A stretch of 64,000 nucleotides of DNA from JAJTFA01 sp051715425. Its GTDB lineage: Bacteria; Bacteroidota; Bacteroidia; UKL13-3. Numbering within the stretch: position 1 is the stretch's first letter; each line of letters begins with the position of its first letter. The notes beneath the pieces were generated by a model. The model was given only the letters and a program-made list of their open reading frames with translations, did not search any database and was not told the DNA's origin. Positions 47,373 to 57,400 of this stretch are shown here, piece by piece. A program made the position numbers and the translations under genes. The DNA lies in NCBI GenBank assembly GCA_051715425.1, contig JBPXJS010000041.1:409601-473600 (forward strand). The letters run 5' to 3'.

Positions 47373-48059
47373 TTAATTATCCTGAATATGAATGCCCAGT
47401 CCTAAAGTTGCTTTAAACATATCCAACGGCAACCTGTTTTTATCCTGGGTATTGGACCTGTAATCAAAATCAAATTCCAGATCAGATACCACCTGATCGA
47501 CATTACCTATCAGATACAGATATTGATTGAGCTGATAGGATCCGGAGAGACCCCAGCTAAATGCAGGAGCCATATCTGTTCTGCTTTCGGTGATGACGGT
47601 TAATGTATTTCCCGAAAACTGTTGGCTTATTCTTTTTTCAGGAGCACTCATATTTGCGAAACCGGCCATTAACCGGATACCATATGCCATTTTCTTATAT
47701 ACCAGCCGCCCCTGCAAACCCAGCAATGAGGTATGAATAATATACCCGTTTGGTACATCAACTTCGTATTGAAGACCAGGATAGGTTCTGTTCAGTTCAG
47801 AGGAAAATCCGGATGTGTTAAAATTTGCCACGCTTCTGCTGATATCTGCACTGATTCCGAAATAATCATTTAAAAGAAAGTTACAGTTGAGCCCAAATGT
47901 ATAACCTGCGGTTGCAAAGCCACTTTCTTTATCAGCAAAACTGCTGTTTCCAAACATGCCGGAAGGTATGGTATATCCAACAGAAAGGCCTACATACTGG
48001 GCATTTGCGGTGTTTAAACACCACAAGCATAAAATAAATATGATTGCTTTTTTTCTCAT
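47373..48059 (-). CDS. Outer-membrane beta-barrel protein
   Basis: 228 residues. A signal peptide (ending ANAQ) is followed by alternating hydrophobic/polar strands with GLSVGYTIPSGMFG and GFANMSAPEK, and the protein ends LGLGIHIQDN, all in the style of small porin-like barrels. It overlaps lspA by four bases and follows it in the same direction, so they are coupled. No specific family was recognised. Confidence 0.75.
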   Translation of the reverse strand: MRKKAIIFILCLWCLNTANAQYVGLSVGYTIPSGMFGNSSFADKESGFATAGYTFGLNCNFLLNDYFGISADISRSVANFNTSGFSSELNRTYPGLQYEVDVPNGYIIHTSLLGLQGRLVYKKMAYGIRLMAGFANMSAPEKRISQQFSGNTLTVITESRTDMAPAFSWGLSGSYQLNQYLYLIGNVDQVVSDLEFDFDYRSNTQDKNRLPLDMFKATLGLGIHIQDN

Positions 48060-48718
48060 TCCTGATGATTTTCCATATTAACGGAAGGAACGGCAGTTTC
48101 GGGTGTATCTGATTTAAAAAACGATTTTTGAAAAATAAGAATAGCTATAAAACCAATGCTGATGGAAGCATCTGCCACATTAAAAACGGGGCGAAAAAAC
48201 TCAAAAAACTCACCTCCCCAGAACGGAACCCAATCAGGCAAAGTGGTGCGGATAACGGGAAAGTAGAACATATCTACCACCCGGCCGTGAAACAACCCTG
48301 CATAACCACCCGAAGGAGACATAAACAGTGCTTTATCAAAAGGCGTACTTTCATTAAACCAAATGCCGTAAAACAAGCTGTCAATAATATTTCCCAAAGC
48401 ACCGGCCTCAATCAATGTCCATGAAATGATATAACCTGTATGTGCATTTTTCTTTATCAACTGGGTGATGAACCAACCAATTACCCCAACTGCCACTATC
48501 CGGAATAACGTAAGCAAAATCTTACCCCATTCTCCTCCTAATTCAAGGCCAAATGCCATTCCATAATTTTCTGTAAAATGAAGTTTAAACCAGTTTCCGG
48601 CCACATTTATTTCTTCACCCAAAAAAAAGTGTGTTTTAATATAAAATTTCACCCATTGATCAATGACAAGTACAGCCATTACAATGCTTAGGGGCAAAAC
48701 CAACTTATTTCTTTCCAT
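48056..48718 (-). CDS. lspA: Lipoprotein signal peptidase
   Basis: 220 residues. The frame extends to a TTG at 48727, but the ATG at 48718 (MERNKLVLPL) is the likely start. Four membrane helices are evident. The catalytic aspartates are in GNIIDSLFYG (D113) and FNVADASISIG (D183), and NYGMAFG is the usual motif before them. It cleaves prolipoproteins in the inner membrane after lipid addition. GldJ and the serine hydrolase in this window are likely substrates. First gene of a pair with the barrel protein. Confidence 0.95.
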   Translation of the reverse strand: MERNKLVLPLSIVMAVLVIDQWVKFYIKTHFFLGEEINVAGNWFKLHFTENYGMAFGLELGGEWGKILLTLFRIVAVGVIGWFITQLIKKNAHTGYIISWTLIEAGALGNIIDSLFYGIWFNESTPFDKALFMSPSGGYAGLFHGRVVDMFYFPVIRTTLPDWVPFWGGEFFEFFRPVFNVADASISIGFIAILIFQKSFFKSDTPETAVPSVNMENHQE

Positions 48719-48755
48719 TACGGGCAAAGGTATTAATTATATTAAAGGTTTAAAA

Positions 48756-51700
48756 CTAAAAAGCTACACCTAATCTTACAAACCAGTTGTTATCAGCACC
48801 ACTTGATGTTACCCGGCCTGCATCAATGCGGAATGCGGTAAGCAGGTTGCTTAGTCCAAGGTATAACTCATTGTACGTAATAACCGGAGTTGACACGAAA
48901 TTTATTCCTACATTCTCATGCGCTTTCAGCATTCTGAGCAAAGGCAGTTTTCCTAACCAGAATCCCCTGAAATTTTGCCTGGCATGCACTTCCAGGAATT
49001 TATCATTGGTGCTGAACCCGTAATAACTAAGTGCGTGGAAACCTGTTAGCCGGGTGCGTGTTTCAGAACCAGCTACATTCACATTTCTTGGGTTATGCAA
49101 AAACAAGGTTTGGTTACCATTAAAGTGCTTAAAATCGGCAAACTGCATACCTGAAGAAGATAAAAACAATCCGGCAGTAATATCGAAACTAAACATGCCC
49201 AGTAATTTTAAATCAATATCTTTACCGGTACCTGCTTCAATATATTGATAATTAAAATTATAGTTACTAACGGCAACGCCCTGCCTGTAGTTAAAGTATA
49301 AATCGGGGTATGCGGACCCGACCACCATTTTATAACCCGGATAACTCTCGTATTTCTGATCGATTACATACCTCACCGCTATATCAGTTTCAAATGTTTG
49401 ATGGATGCGGAATGCAGGTGCATCATTTAGAGGATTTAATGGGTTATTGGATGTAAAGGCTCTTTTGTTTTTATTGGCAAAAGAAAAGTCGGCATGATTT
49501 ACCATTGCTTCTCTTTGATGAAACGCTATGCCCCCTTTCACATAAACCCCGTTTAACAATTCTCTGGTCAGCGTTACGGATGCCAAATCCTTTTGTAACA
49601 GTTTCATATAATTTAACCTGTCGAACAAGGTGTACCCGGCATTGATGATGTTGTTAATTGGCTCCGAATGATTGAACTGCTCAACAAACCGCCCCCCTTT
49701 AAAGCTGATATAGGTTCGCGTACGTGCATCAATTGTTCTATAGTAAGTTCCGCCAAGGGCCATATTTTTATTAATAAAACCATACCTGAAAGTAGCAGAA
49801 AAGGAGGAGCGGTTTCCACTCCAGAATGCCTCATCTTCGTCTCTGGATGATTTGGTGAAACGTATGGTATAATTGGTATATAGCCCTTCAACTGTATTAT
49901 ATCCAAATGCCGTTAAAAGAGGATCAAAAGACAATGATTTATAAAGCGTATCATTAACCCTGGAATAGTTGTATCCGCCAACCAATATTTTGCCAATGGT
50001 TATTTTATTTCGCCTGCGTGCCATCGAGTCAAGGTATTGAGGAGAATTTTTGGCTTTTGATATGCTATCGGCTTTTGAATAATGCGAGGCTTCTTCATCA
50101 GTTAATACAACAATACGATTGGAAGTCCAATAGTTGCTGTCTTTTTTGTTTGCATTTTTATCGATACTGAAGAGTTCATTTCCGAAAAATTTAGGAGGGA
50201 ATTTTTTGTTTAACTGATAATCTCCAATGGCTGCCACGCTCATATCCGTAGCCCGGAATCCAAACACTTTGATATGGCTGGAGACCTTTGTTTGCAAAGG
50301 AACCCAGGTATCTTCTATATTGATCATTTCCTGTTTTAAATGCACCGTATCTACAAATTGTATCTGGGCATCTTTGGTAATAAACAGATCTGAACCAAAT
50401 ACCTGATAATCATCTGAAGTAATGTATATAAATCCTTTGAACAAGGGATCGCCTTTGCGTTGCGGGATTACTTCAATTTTATTTATCTCTTTTTTCTCTA
50501 CGTAAAAACTGCCTCTGAATTTATACCTGTAACTTAACGTAGCCAAAGGTGCTATAGGAGAAACAAAAGGCCTCTCGCTGTAATAAGGCAGGCTGATGGT
50601 GGTTTCATATAAATTAAAAAAAGCATCACCAACACGGTTCCAGCTAAATCCCTGCTTTTCGCCTGCAACTTTTGAAGCAAGCATCTGCTCTTTGGTGTTC
50701 TCGGGTTTTGCATGGTAATATTTGGCAACAGACTCCGACAAATATACCAGTCCGATATCATTGGAATCAATGGTTTCTCCGTTAGCCAACAGCTTTAAAA
50801 AAGCAGGCATTTCTTTGGGTATTTCATTTAGCCTAACGGTTGATTTCATGTATACATCAGCTGCGAAAGACTGAACCCTGTTATTGTTTTCTTTCCTTTT
50901 ATTTATTGCCTGTTTAATAATTCCAAGTGCGGGATCTGCAGCATTTGCAACAACATTAACCGTTTTTAGCTGCACATGTTCTGATTTGAGTTTAATAACC
51001 AATCCGGTAATGCGTGATTTAATTCCCAGCTTTATTTTTTGCTTTTGATAGGTGATACTTTGCACCACCAATGTAGCATTGCTAAACTCTTTCAGTTTAA
51101 TTTCAAACTCCCCTTCTGCATTTGTAGTTGTTCCTGTTTTTGTCTCATCAATATACACATTGGCATAACTTACCGGCTCATTATTTTCATCAATTACCTT
51201 TCCTTTTATGCTCACATAATTTTCTTTTACTCCAAGAGATTTCATAATAAACGCCATGCTAAAAGCGATATCCGAAAGCTGATTATACCTGCCTGAAGCA
51301 CCTCCGTGCCCGCCTTCCATTTCTGTTTTAAAAAGGAGCATATTGGTATCTGTTTTAAACTCCCTGAGTTTACTTACCCATTTTGCCGGCTCCCAATAAC
51401 CCACCTGTGCATCATTATACCCTGCAGTAACCAGCATATCCGGATAGGCAGCGGGTTTTACATTGTCGTACGGAGAATAACTCAACATATAATCATAATA
51501 CTTTTTCACCTTAGGATTTCCCCATTCATCAAATTCAAAAGTGGTAAGCGGAATGGTTTCATCCAACATGGTATTGATTACATCAACAAAAGGCACATCA
51601 GCTACCACACATTTAAATAAATCGGGGCGCATATTTACCACAGCACCCATAAGCAGGCCACCCGCTGAACCACCTGAAATGGCTAATCTAGAGGGTTTCG

Positions 51701-53333
51701 TATACTTTTCTTTAATGAGGTGCTCAGCGCAGGTTATAAAATCGGTAAATGTGTTTTTCTTATTTAACATCCGTCCGTCATCGTACCATTCCTCTCCCAT
51801 TTCTCTGCCCCCCCTCACATGAGCTGTTGCCACTATAAAACCCCTGTCGAGGTAGCTTATATTTATGATGCTAAAATCAGGATATAAACTTGACCCGTAA
51901 GATCCATACCCATTTAAGAAAAGCGGGTTATTTCCATTTTTAACAAGTCCTTTTTTATATGCCAGCATTATGGGAACCAATACCCCATCAGGGGCTTTTG
52001 CCCAAACTTTTTCTACCACATATTTTTCCGGATCATAAGGCTTACCAGGCAAGGTATCCCTTTCATAAACGGTTGAAGTTTTTTCCTTTAACAGGTAGTT
52101 GTAGGTAATACCCGGTGTAATTGCATTTGAAACCGTGTATCTGATAACCGAAGTATGCTCGTAATGATAATCCTCCACACCGTATGAAATGCTGTAATGT
52201 TCCATCTGAGGGTTAATGGTATCCACCAATCCGGTATTTCTGTTTTTAATCAATACCCGCTGGCTTGCATGTTGTGTTTCTTCCCATATCAGATAATCTT
52301 TAAACAAGGTATACCCTAAAAAAAGAACACCTTTGCGGTGAGGAATAACGGAAGACCATTCTCTTGTGCTTTTAGCATTTACGGGTGCTTTCATTAACTG
52401 CCTGTTTTTTGCATTCAGGTTGGTTTGAATATAGAACTCATCTCCGCTATAGTGATTCAGATCATAACTAAGCTCTGGTTGCCGTTTTAAAAACAGTTGT
52501 GGTTTGGCATTTGCATCATCAGCGCTCCAGAACCATGATTCGGATGATCTGGTTTTGCTCACCCCCATGATGATAAATTTTTCGGAAGCGCTTCTTCCCA
52601 AACCAATCTCAAATGTTTTATCAGGCTCTTCAAAAATCAATATATCTGTTGATGGGGCATTCCCTAAAATATGTTTGTACACCCGATAACCTCTTTTGGT
52701 TTTAGGTTCGGCTTTCACATAAAAAAATGTTTTGTTATCATTCATCCAAACCAGAGAAAGAACACTATCTATTTTCTCATCACGGTACACCGTATCCTTA
52801 TCAATATCCTTAATAAACAAAGTGGACATATTATGCCCTTTGTTATCTACTCCGTAGGCAAGCAAAGATTGATCGGGACTGTAATTAGCCATTTGGAGGG
52901 AGAAATACATGAACTCTTTAGCCAGTTCATTCATGTCTATAACCAGTTGCTCAGGAGCATTCAGGCTATCCTTTTTGCGGTACATCATTGGGTATTCCTT
53001 ATCTGCCACCGTTTTTGAGTAGTAAAAGAAATTTTTGCGCTTTTGCGGTTTAGAGGTATGATTCTCTTTGATTCTCGATCGGAACTCATCAAACAATACT
53101 TTTCTCAAAGTTGCTGAACTCTTCATCATATTATCAGCGTAAGCATTATTTGCATACAGGTAATTAATTACTTCAGGGCTGTATTTATCGCGCAACCAGA
53201 AATAATAATCATTCAGCGTATCACCATGAATAATGGTTTGATGCTGTATTTTTTGTGCTGAGGGTGGATCGGCCTGCTGCGCGGCAACAGAGAAAGAAAG
53301 GTACAGGGTGAGTAGTAGAGTTATAGATTTCAA
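48756..53333 (-). CDS. Fusion: oligopeptidase B (S9A) + carboxypeptidase-D regulatory-like domain + DUF5686 outer-membrane barrel
   Basis: Residue numbers here count from the far end of the open frame (53405, a TTG), giving 1549 residues; the likely start is a TTG at 53333 (residue 25), which gives a signal peptide (KSITLLLTLYLSFSVAAQ) and about 1525 residues, because 53405 lies inside a terminator hairpin. Residues about 45-727 are prolyl oligopeptidase/oligopeptidase B, with Ser580 (GGSAGG), Asp665 (GYNDAQVG) and His700 (EGGHGG). Residues about 731-815 are a CarboxypepD_reg-like domain (VSIKGKVIDENNEPVSYANV). The rest (about 830-1549) is DUF5686, ending in an outer-membrane barrel (strand end NWFVRLGVAF). 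The frame is continuous, with no stop at the join. Oligopeptidase B cleaves after basic residues of short peptides. Confidence 0.8.
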   Translation of the reverse strand: MKSITLLLTLYLSFSVAAQQADPPSAQKIQHQTIIHGDTLNDYYFWLRDKYSPEVINYLYANNAYADNMMKSSATLRKVLFDEFRSRIKENHTSKPQKRKNFFYYSKTVADKEYPMMYRKKDSLNAPEQLVIDMNELAKEFMYFSLQMANYSPDQSLLAYGVDNKGHNMSTLFIKDIDKDTVYRDEKIDSVLSLVWMNDNKTFFYVKAEPKTKRGYRVYKHILGNAPSTDILIFEEPDKTFEIGLGRSASEKFIIMGVSKTRSSESWFWSADDANAKPQLFLKRQPELSYDLNHYSGDEFYIQTNLNAKNRQLMKAPVNAKSTREWSSVIPHRKGVLFLGYTLFKDYLIWEETQHASQRVLIKNRNTGLVDTINPQMEHYSISYGVEDYHYEHTSVIRYTVSNAITPGITYNYLLKEKTSTVYERDTLPGKPYDPEKYVVEKVWAKAPDGVLVPIMLAYKKGLVKNGNNPLFLNGYGSYGSSLYPDFSIINISYLDRGFIVATAHVRGGREMGEEWYDDGRMLNKKNTFTDFITCAEHLIKEKYTKPSRLAISGGSAGGLLMGAVVNMRPDLFKCVVADVPFVDVINTMLDETIPLTTFEFDEWGNPKVKKYYDYMLSYSPYDNVKPAAYPDMLVTAGYNDAQVGYWEPAKWVSKLREFKTDTNMLLFKTEMEGGHGGASGRYNQLSDIAFSMAFIMKSLGVKENYVSIKGKVIDENNEPVSYANVYIDETKTGTTTNAEGEFEIKLKEFSNATLVVQSITYQKQKIKLGIKSRITGLVIKLKSEHVQLKTVNVVANAADPALGIIKQAINKRKENNNRVQSFAADVYMKSTVRLNEIPKEMPAFLKLLANGETIDSNDIGLVYLSESVAKYYHAKPENTKEQMLASKVAGEKQGFSWNRVGDAFFNLYETTISLPYYSERPFVSPIAPLATLSYRYKFRGSFYVEKKEINKIEVIPQRKGDPLFKGFIYITSDDYQVFGSDLFITKDAQIQFVDTVHLKQEMINIEDTWVPLQTKVSSHIKVFGFRATDMSVAAIGDYQLNKKFPPKFFGNELFSIDKNANKKDSNYWTSNRIVVLTDEEASHYSKADSISKAKNSPQYLDSMARRRNKITIGKILVGGYNYSRVNDTLYKSLSFDPLLTAFGYNTVEGLYTNYTIRFTKSSRDEDEAFWSGNRSSFSATFRYGFINKNMALGGTYYRTIDARTRTYISFKGGRFVEQFNHSEPINNIINAGYTLFDRLNYMKLLQKDLASVTLTRELLNGVYVKGGIAFHQREAMVNHADFSFANKNKRAFTSNNPLNPLNDAPAFRIHQTFETDIAVRYVIDQKYESYPGYKMVVGSAYPDLYFNYRQGVAVSNYNFNYQYIEAGTGKDIDLKLLGMFSFDITAGLFLSSSGMQFADFKHFNGNQTLFLHNPRNVNVAGSETRTRLTGFHALSYYGFSTNDKFLEVHARQNFRGFWLGKLPLLRMLKAHENVGINFVSTPVITYNELYLGLSNLLTAFRIDAGRVTSSGADNNWFVRLGVAF

Positions 53334-53386
53334 GGGTGTAGGCTTTGTTATCTTATACGTAAAACACGCCTTTTTGTTACGGAATA

Positions 53387-53416
53387 CAAAAAAAAACACA
53401 CCCAAAGGTGTGTTTT
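53387..53416 (-). terminator. Terminator after the DksA-like gene
   Basis: AAAACACACC (53393-53402) pairs with GGTGTGTTTT (53407-53416), followed leftward by a long T-run. It sits about 20 bases past the stop at 53438 and overlaps the upstream end of the next reading frame. Confidence 0.8.
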
Positions 53417-53437
53417 AAATATATTTTAAGCCTGTTG

Positions 53438-54478
53438 TTATTTGTATTGCTGCAACTTGGCTTCCATACTTAGCGTAGTGTGTGGAACGGCACGTAAGCG
53501 CTCTTTTGAAATCAGTTTACCGGTTACACGGCATATACCGTAAGTTTTGTTCTCAATTCTGATCAGGGCATTTTCCAGGTTTTCAATAAACTTCTTTTGA
53601 CGCGCAGCCAGTTGGCTTACATATTCTTTTTCTGCTGAAGCAGCTCCGTCTTCCAGCGTTTTATATGAGTTATCAGAATCATCACCTGCATTCATTCCAG
53701 GATTTTGCATCTGGTCAATGAGGTTAGCCAACTCTTCGCGGGCTACTGAAAGTTTTTGATTAATAATCTCTTTGAATTCCTGTAAATCCCTATCACTGTA
53801 GCGTTTTGATTCTACAACTACATCATTATCATCCTTTTTCTCAACAAATACAGGTTTTGAAGAAACTACTTTTTTAATTTCGGGTTTAGGAGCTTCTGCT
53901 TTAACCACCGGTTTGGCAGGAGCGGCTGATTTTGGTGCAACTTTAGGGGTTGGCTTAGCAGCAGGTTTTGCCACCACCTTAGTTACGGGCTTGGCAACCG
54001 ACTTTTGGGCTACCGGTTTCACCACCTTTTTTGCTATCGGTTTCACTACTTTTTTAGCAACAGGCTTAACCACCTTTTTTGCTACCGTTTTTTTAGCTAC
54101 CGGCTTTTTGGCAACTACCTTTTTAGCAGGTGCCTTCTTAACAGGCTGTTTAGGTGCAACTTTTTTAACCGGTTTTTTAGGAACTGGTTTTTTAACCAAA
54201 GTTTTTTTGGCAATTACCTTTTTAGCAGGTGCTTTTTTAACAGGTTTCGAAGATTTCGGAGCACTGGCCTTCTTTACCACCTTCTTTGCTACAGGTTTTT
54301 TAGCAGCAGGTTTACCACCTTTGGCGGAACTTGTTTTTGCCACTGCTTTTTTAACTACTGCCTTTTTTGCTACAGTTTTTTTAGCAGCAGGTTTACCGCC
54401 TTTAGGGGAGCTTGTTTTTGCCACTGCTTTTTTTGCAGGCTTTTTTGCCGCAGGCTTCTTAGTAATCTTCTTTGCCAT
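53438..54478 (-). CDS. DksA/TraR-like protein with a long Lys/Ala/Pro-rich N-terminal tail
   Basis: 346 residues. Residues 1-about 210 are histone-H1-like repeats of AKKPVAKK, PAKKV, KPVAKKVV and KPAAKK type, expected to be disordered, very basic and DNA-binding. Residues about 225-346 resemble Bacteroidota DksA/TraR proteins: a helical hairpin (KEIINQKLSVAREELANLIDQ) and the end YGICRVTGKLISKERLRAVPHT. Only one Cys is left of the usual four, so the zinc site is lost or altered. It follows ileS with an 8-base gap. It may link RNA polymerase control to chromosome packing (inference). Confidence 0.82.
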   Translation of the reverse strand: MAKKITKKPAAKKPAKKAVAKTSSPKGGKPAAKKTVAKKAVVKKAVAKTSSAKGGKPAAKKPVAKKVVKKASAPKSSKPVKKAPAKKVIAKKTLVKKPVPKKPVKKVAPKQPVKKAPAKKVVAKKPVAKKTVAKKVVKPVAKKVVKPIAKKVVKPVAQKSVAKPVTKVVAKPAAKPTPKVAPKSAAPAKPVVKAEAPKPEIKKVVSSKPVFVEKKDDNDVVVESKRYSDRDLQEFKEIINQKLSVAREELANLIDQMQNPGMNAGDDSDNSYKTLEDGAASAEKEYVSQLAARQKKFIENLENALIRIENKTYGICRVTGKLISKERLRAVPHTTLSMEAKLQQYK

Positions 54479-54486
54479 GTTAATGC

Positions 54487-57400
54487 CTAATTTGCTTTAA
54501 TTAGTTGAACGTTAATTTTATTTTCGTCTACTTCTATTTCAGCCCCCCCGCTTATCTGCTCTGCAAATTCAAGATCGGTTGCTAAAATTTCCGTGCAAAT
54601 ATATGTTTTGTAAGAAATTATGGAATTTTTTATATACCCATTAGGTTCAATACGCACCTTAATTTTGTCGGTTACCTCAAAATTGCTCTCTTTTCTGAGG
54701 TTTTGCAGCTTACTGATCAGCTCCCTGGCGATACCTTCAGTTATCAGATTATCAGACATTTCTATATCCAACGCTACTGTAACCTTACCTTCGTTAGCCA
54801 CTTTATAGCCTTTTATTTCCGCTGATAAAATTTCTACATCCTCAGGCAAAATTTCTATGTTTTCGCCCCCATTTTCAAGGGTAAAACGGCCATTTTTTTC
54901 CAAACCCGATATATCATCCTGGCTCATGGCGGTGATTAAATCGGCCACAATCTTCATTTTAGAACCCACTTTTTTACCTAATATTCTGAAATTGGGCTTA
55001 ATGCTTTTATCGATGGCATCAATAAATTCCAACTCCTTCACATTTACTTCCGACAGAATTAAATCCTTTACATGCCTTATTTCATCTTTTACTCTGGCAT
55101 CAACCACCGGAATCAGAATTTTTTGCAGGGGCTGACGCACCTTGATATTTTCCTTTTTGCGAATGGATAAGACGAGAGAAGAAATTTTTTGTGCATACTC
55201 CATTTGCTCTTCCAGCATATTGTCTATCACACTTTCATCTGCACCAATCAAATCCGTTAAATGAACCGATTCTGCTTTTCCTCTCAGGTTTTTGTAAGCC
55301 CAATCGCTGAAAAAAGGAGCAAAAGAACTGCTGAGCTGAGAAACGGTACTTAAGCATTGATACAATGTTTCGTAGGCAGCCTTTTTATCGGCATTCATCT
55401 CTCCTTTCCAGAAACGCCTGCGGCTTAACCTTACGTACCAGTTGGATAAATGATCGCAGGTAAACTCTTCAACAGCACGCACTGCAGGAGTAGCATCATA
55501 ATCGTCCATCTTCTCGCGCACGGTTTTTATCAAACTGTTGAGTTTGCTCATTATCCAGCGATCGAGCTCTGTTCGTTTGGCTATTGGGGTAATATCATTT
55601 TCATTAAACTCAAAACCATCAATATTGGCATATATGGCAAAAAATGAATAGGTATTGTATAACGTACCAAAATATTTGCGCTGGCTCTCTGCCACACCTT
55701 CAAGGTCAAACTTGAGGTTATCCCAGGGATCGCTGTTGCTAAGCATATACCAGCGTGTTGCATCCGCACCATATTTTGCAATCGTGGAAAAAGGATCAAC
55801 CACGTTACCCAGGCGTTTGCTCATTTTATTGCCATTTTTATCCAGCACCAGTCCGTTGGCAATTACATTTTTAAAAGCAATTCCGGGGTTTCCGGTTTCT
55901 TTATTAATGGCCTTTATTTCATCACTGCACTCGCTTAACAACACTGCCAGGGCATGAAGGGTAAAAAACCATCCACGCGTTTGATCCACACCTTCTGCAA
56001 TAAAATCAGCAGGGTAGTTGGCTTTAAATATCTCTTCATTCTGATTCGGGAAAAACCATTGGGCATAAGGCATGGCACCACTATCAAACCATACATCTAT
56101 CAAATCCGGTTCACGCAGCATCTTTTCACCTTTTGATGAAACAAGAATCACATCATCAACATATGGTTTGTGCAGATCAACTACATCAAATGATTTATCC
56201 ATTAAACCGGCTGCAATTGCCTTTCCGATTTCAATTTCCAATTCCTCTTTGCTTCCTATGCATTTTTCTTCTGAGCCATCAGCGGTTCTCCAGATTGGAA
56301 GAGGTGTACCCCAATAACGTGAGCGTGATAGATTCCAATCTACCAGGTTTTCCAGCCAGTTTCCAAAACGTCCGGTTCCGGTGTGTTCAGGTTTCCAGTT
56401 TATTTGTTTGTTGAGTTCAACCAGTTTATCCTTATACGCTGTTGTTTTAATAAACCAGCTTTCCAGCGGATAATACAGGATTGGCTTATCGGTGCGCCAG
56501 CAATGCGGATAGGTATGTTCGTATTTTTCTTTTTTAAATAATTTGCCTTCTGTTTGAAGTTTTAAGATGATGCGTTCATCAACACTCAGGTAATTTAATT
56601 TTGATGTATCTTTAATAACCCCACTTAACTTTTTCTTTTGTATCTCCAGTTCGGCAGCCTTTTCTGCATCATTCAGGTAAGCTTCTTTCACAAACTCTTC
56701 ACCGTAAAGAAACAAATCATCTTTCACTTCTGGCAAAAACTTACCTCTTTTATCAACCAGTGTTAAGCTGCCAATACCATTTTGTTTGGCCACCCTGAAA
56801 TCGTCAGCACCAAAACTTGGGGCAATATGTACAATACCGGTTCCATCTTCAGTGGTTACAAAATCGCCAAGTATTACTTTGAAGGCATCACCGTTCTCTA
56901 CTTTTGCAAAAGGCAGTAATTGCTCGTAACGTAAGCCGTTCAGCTCACTTCCTTTTATTTCTTTCACCGCAAGAAATGGAATCTGTTTATCACCGGGTTT
57001 GTAATCCTCCAGTTTTAATTCAGCACTTTCTTCCTTAAAATATTTGCCCATTAACTCTTTGGCAAGAATAACAGTACATGGCTGATGTGTATGCGGATTA
57101 TATGTTTTCACCGCCACGTAATCAATTTTTGCTCCAACAGCTAATGCCGTATTAGATGGTAATGTCCATGGCGTAGTGGTCCATGCCAGAAAATACACAT
57201 CACCCTCGAAAGGTGCATTCACGGATTTAAACATGGCCACAGCAGTCATGTCTTTTACATCTTTATATGTGCCGGGCTGATTCAATTCATGTGAACTGAG
57301 CCCTGTACCTGCTGCTGGAGAATATGGCTGAATGGTATACCCTTTATACAACAATCCCTTATTGTATAATTGCTTAAGCACCCACCACAAACTTTCAATA

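Noticed and set aside
53913..54500. A 195-codon open frame antisense to the Lys/Ala/Pro-rich tail of the DksA-like gene
   Set aside because: It is the mirror of the low-complexity AAA/GCA/CCG-type codons of the real gene. It has only repeats of hydrophobic residues, no homology seen, and the DksA-like frame is clearly coding.
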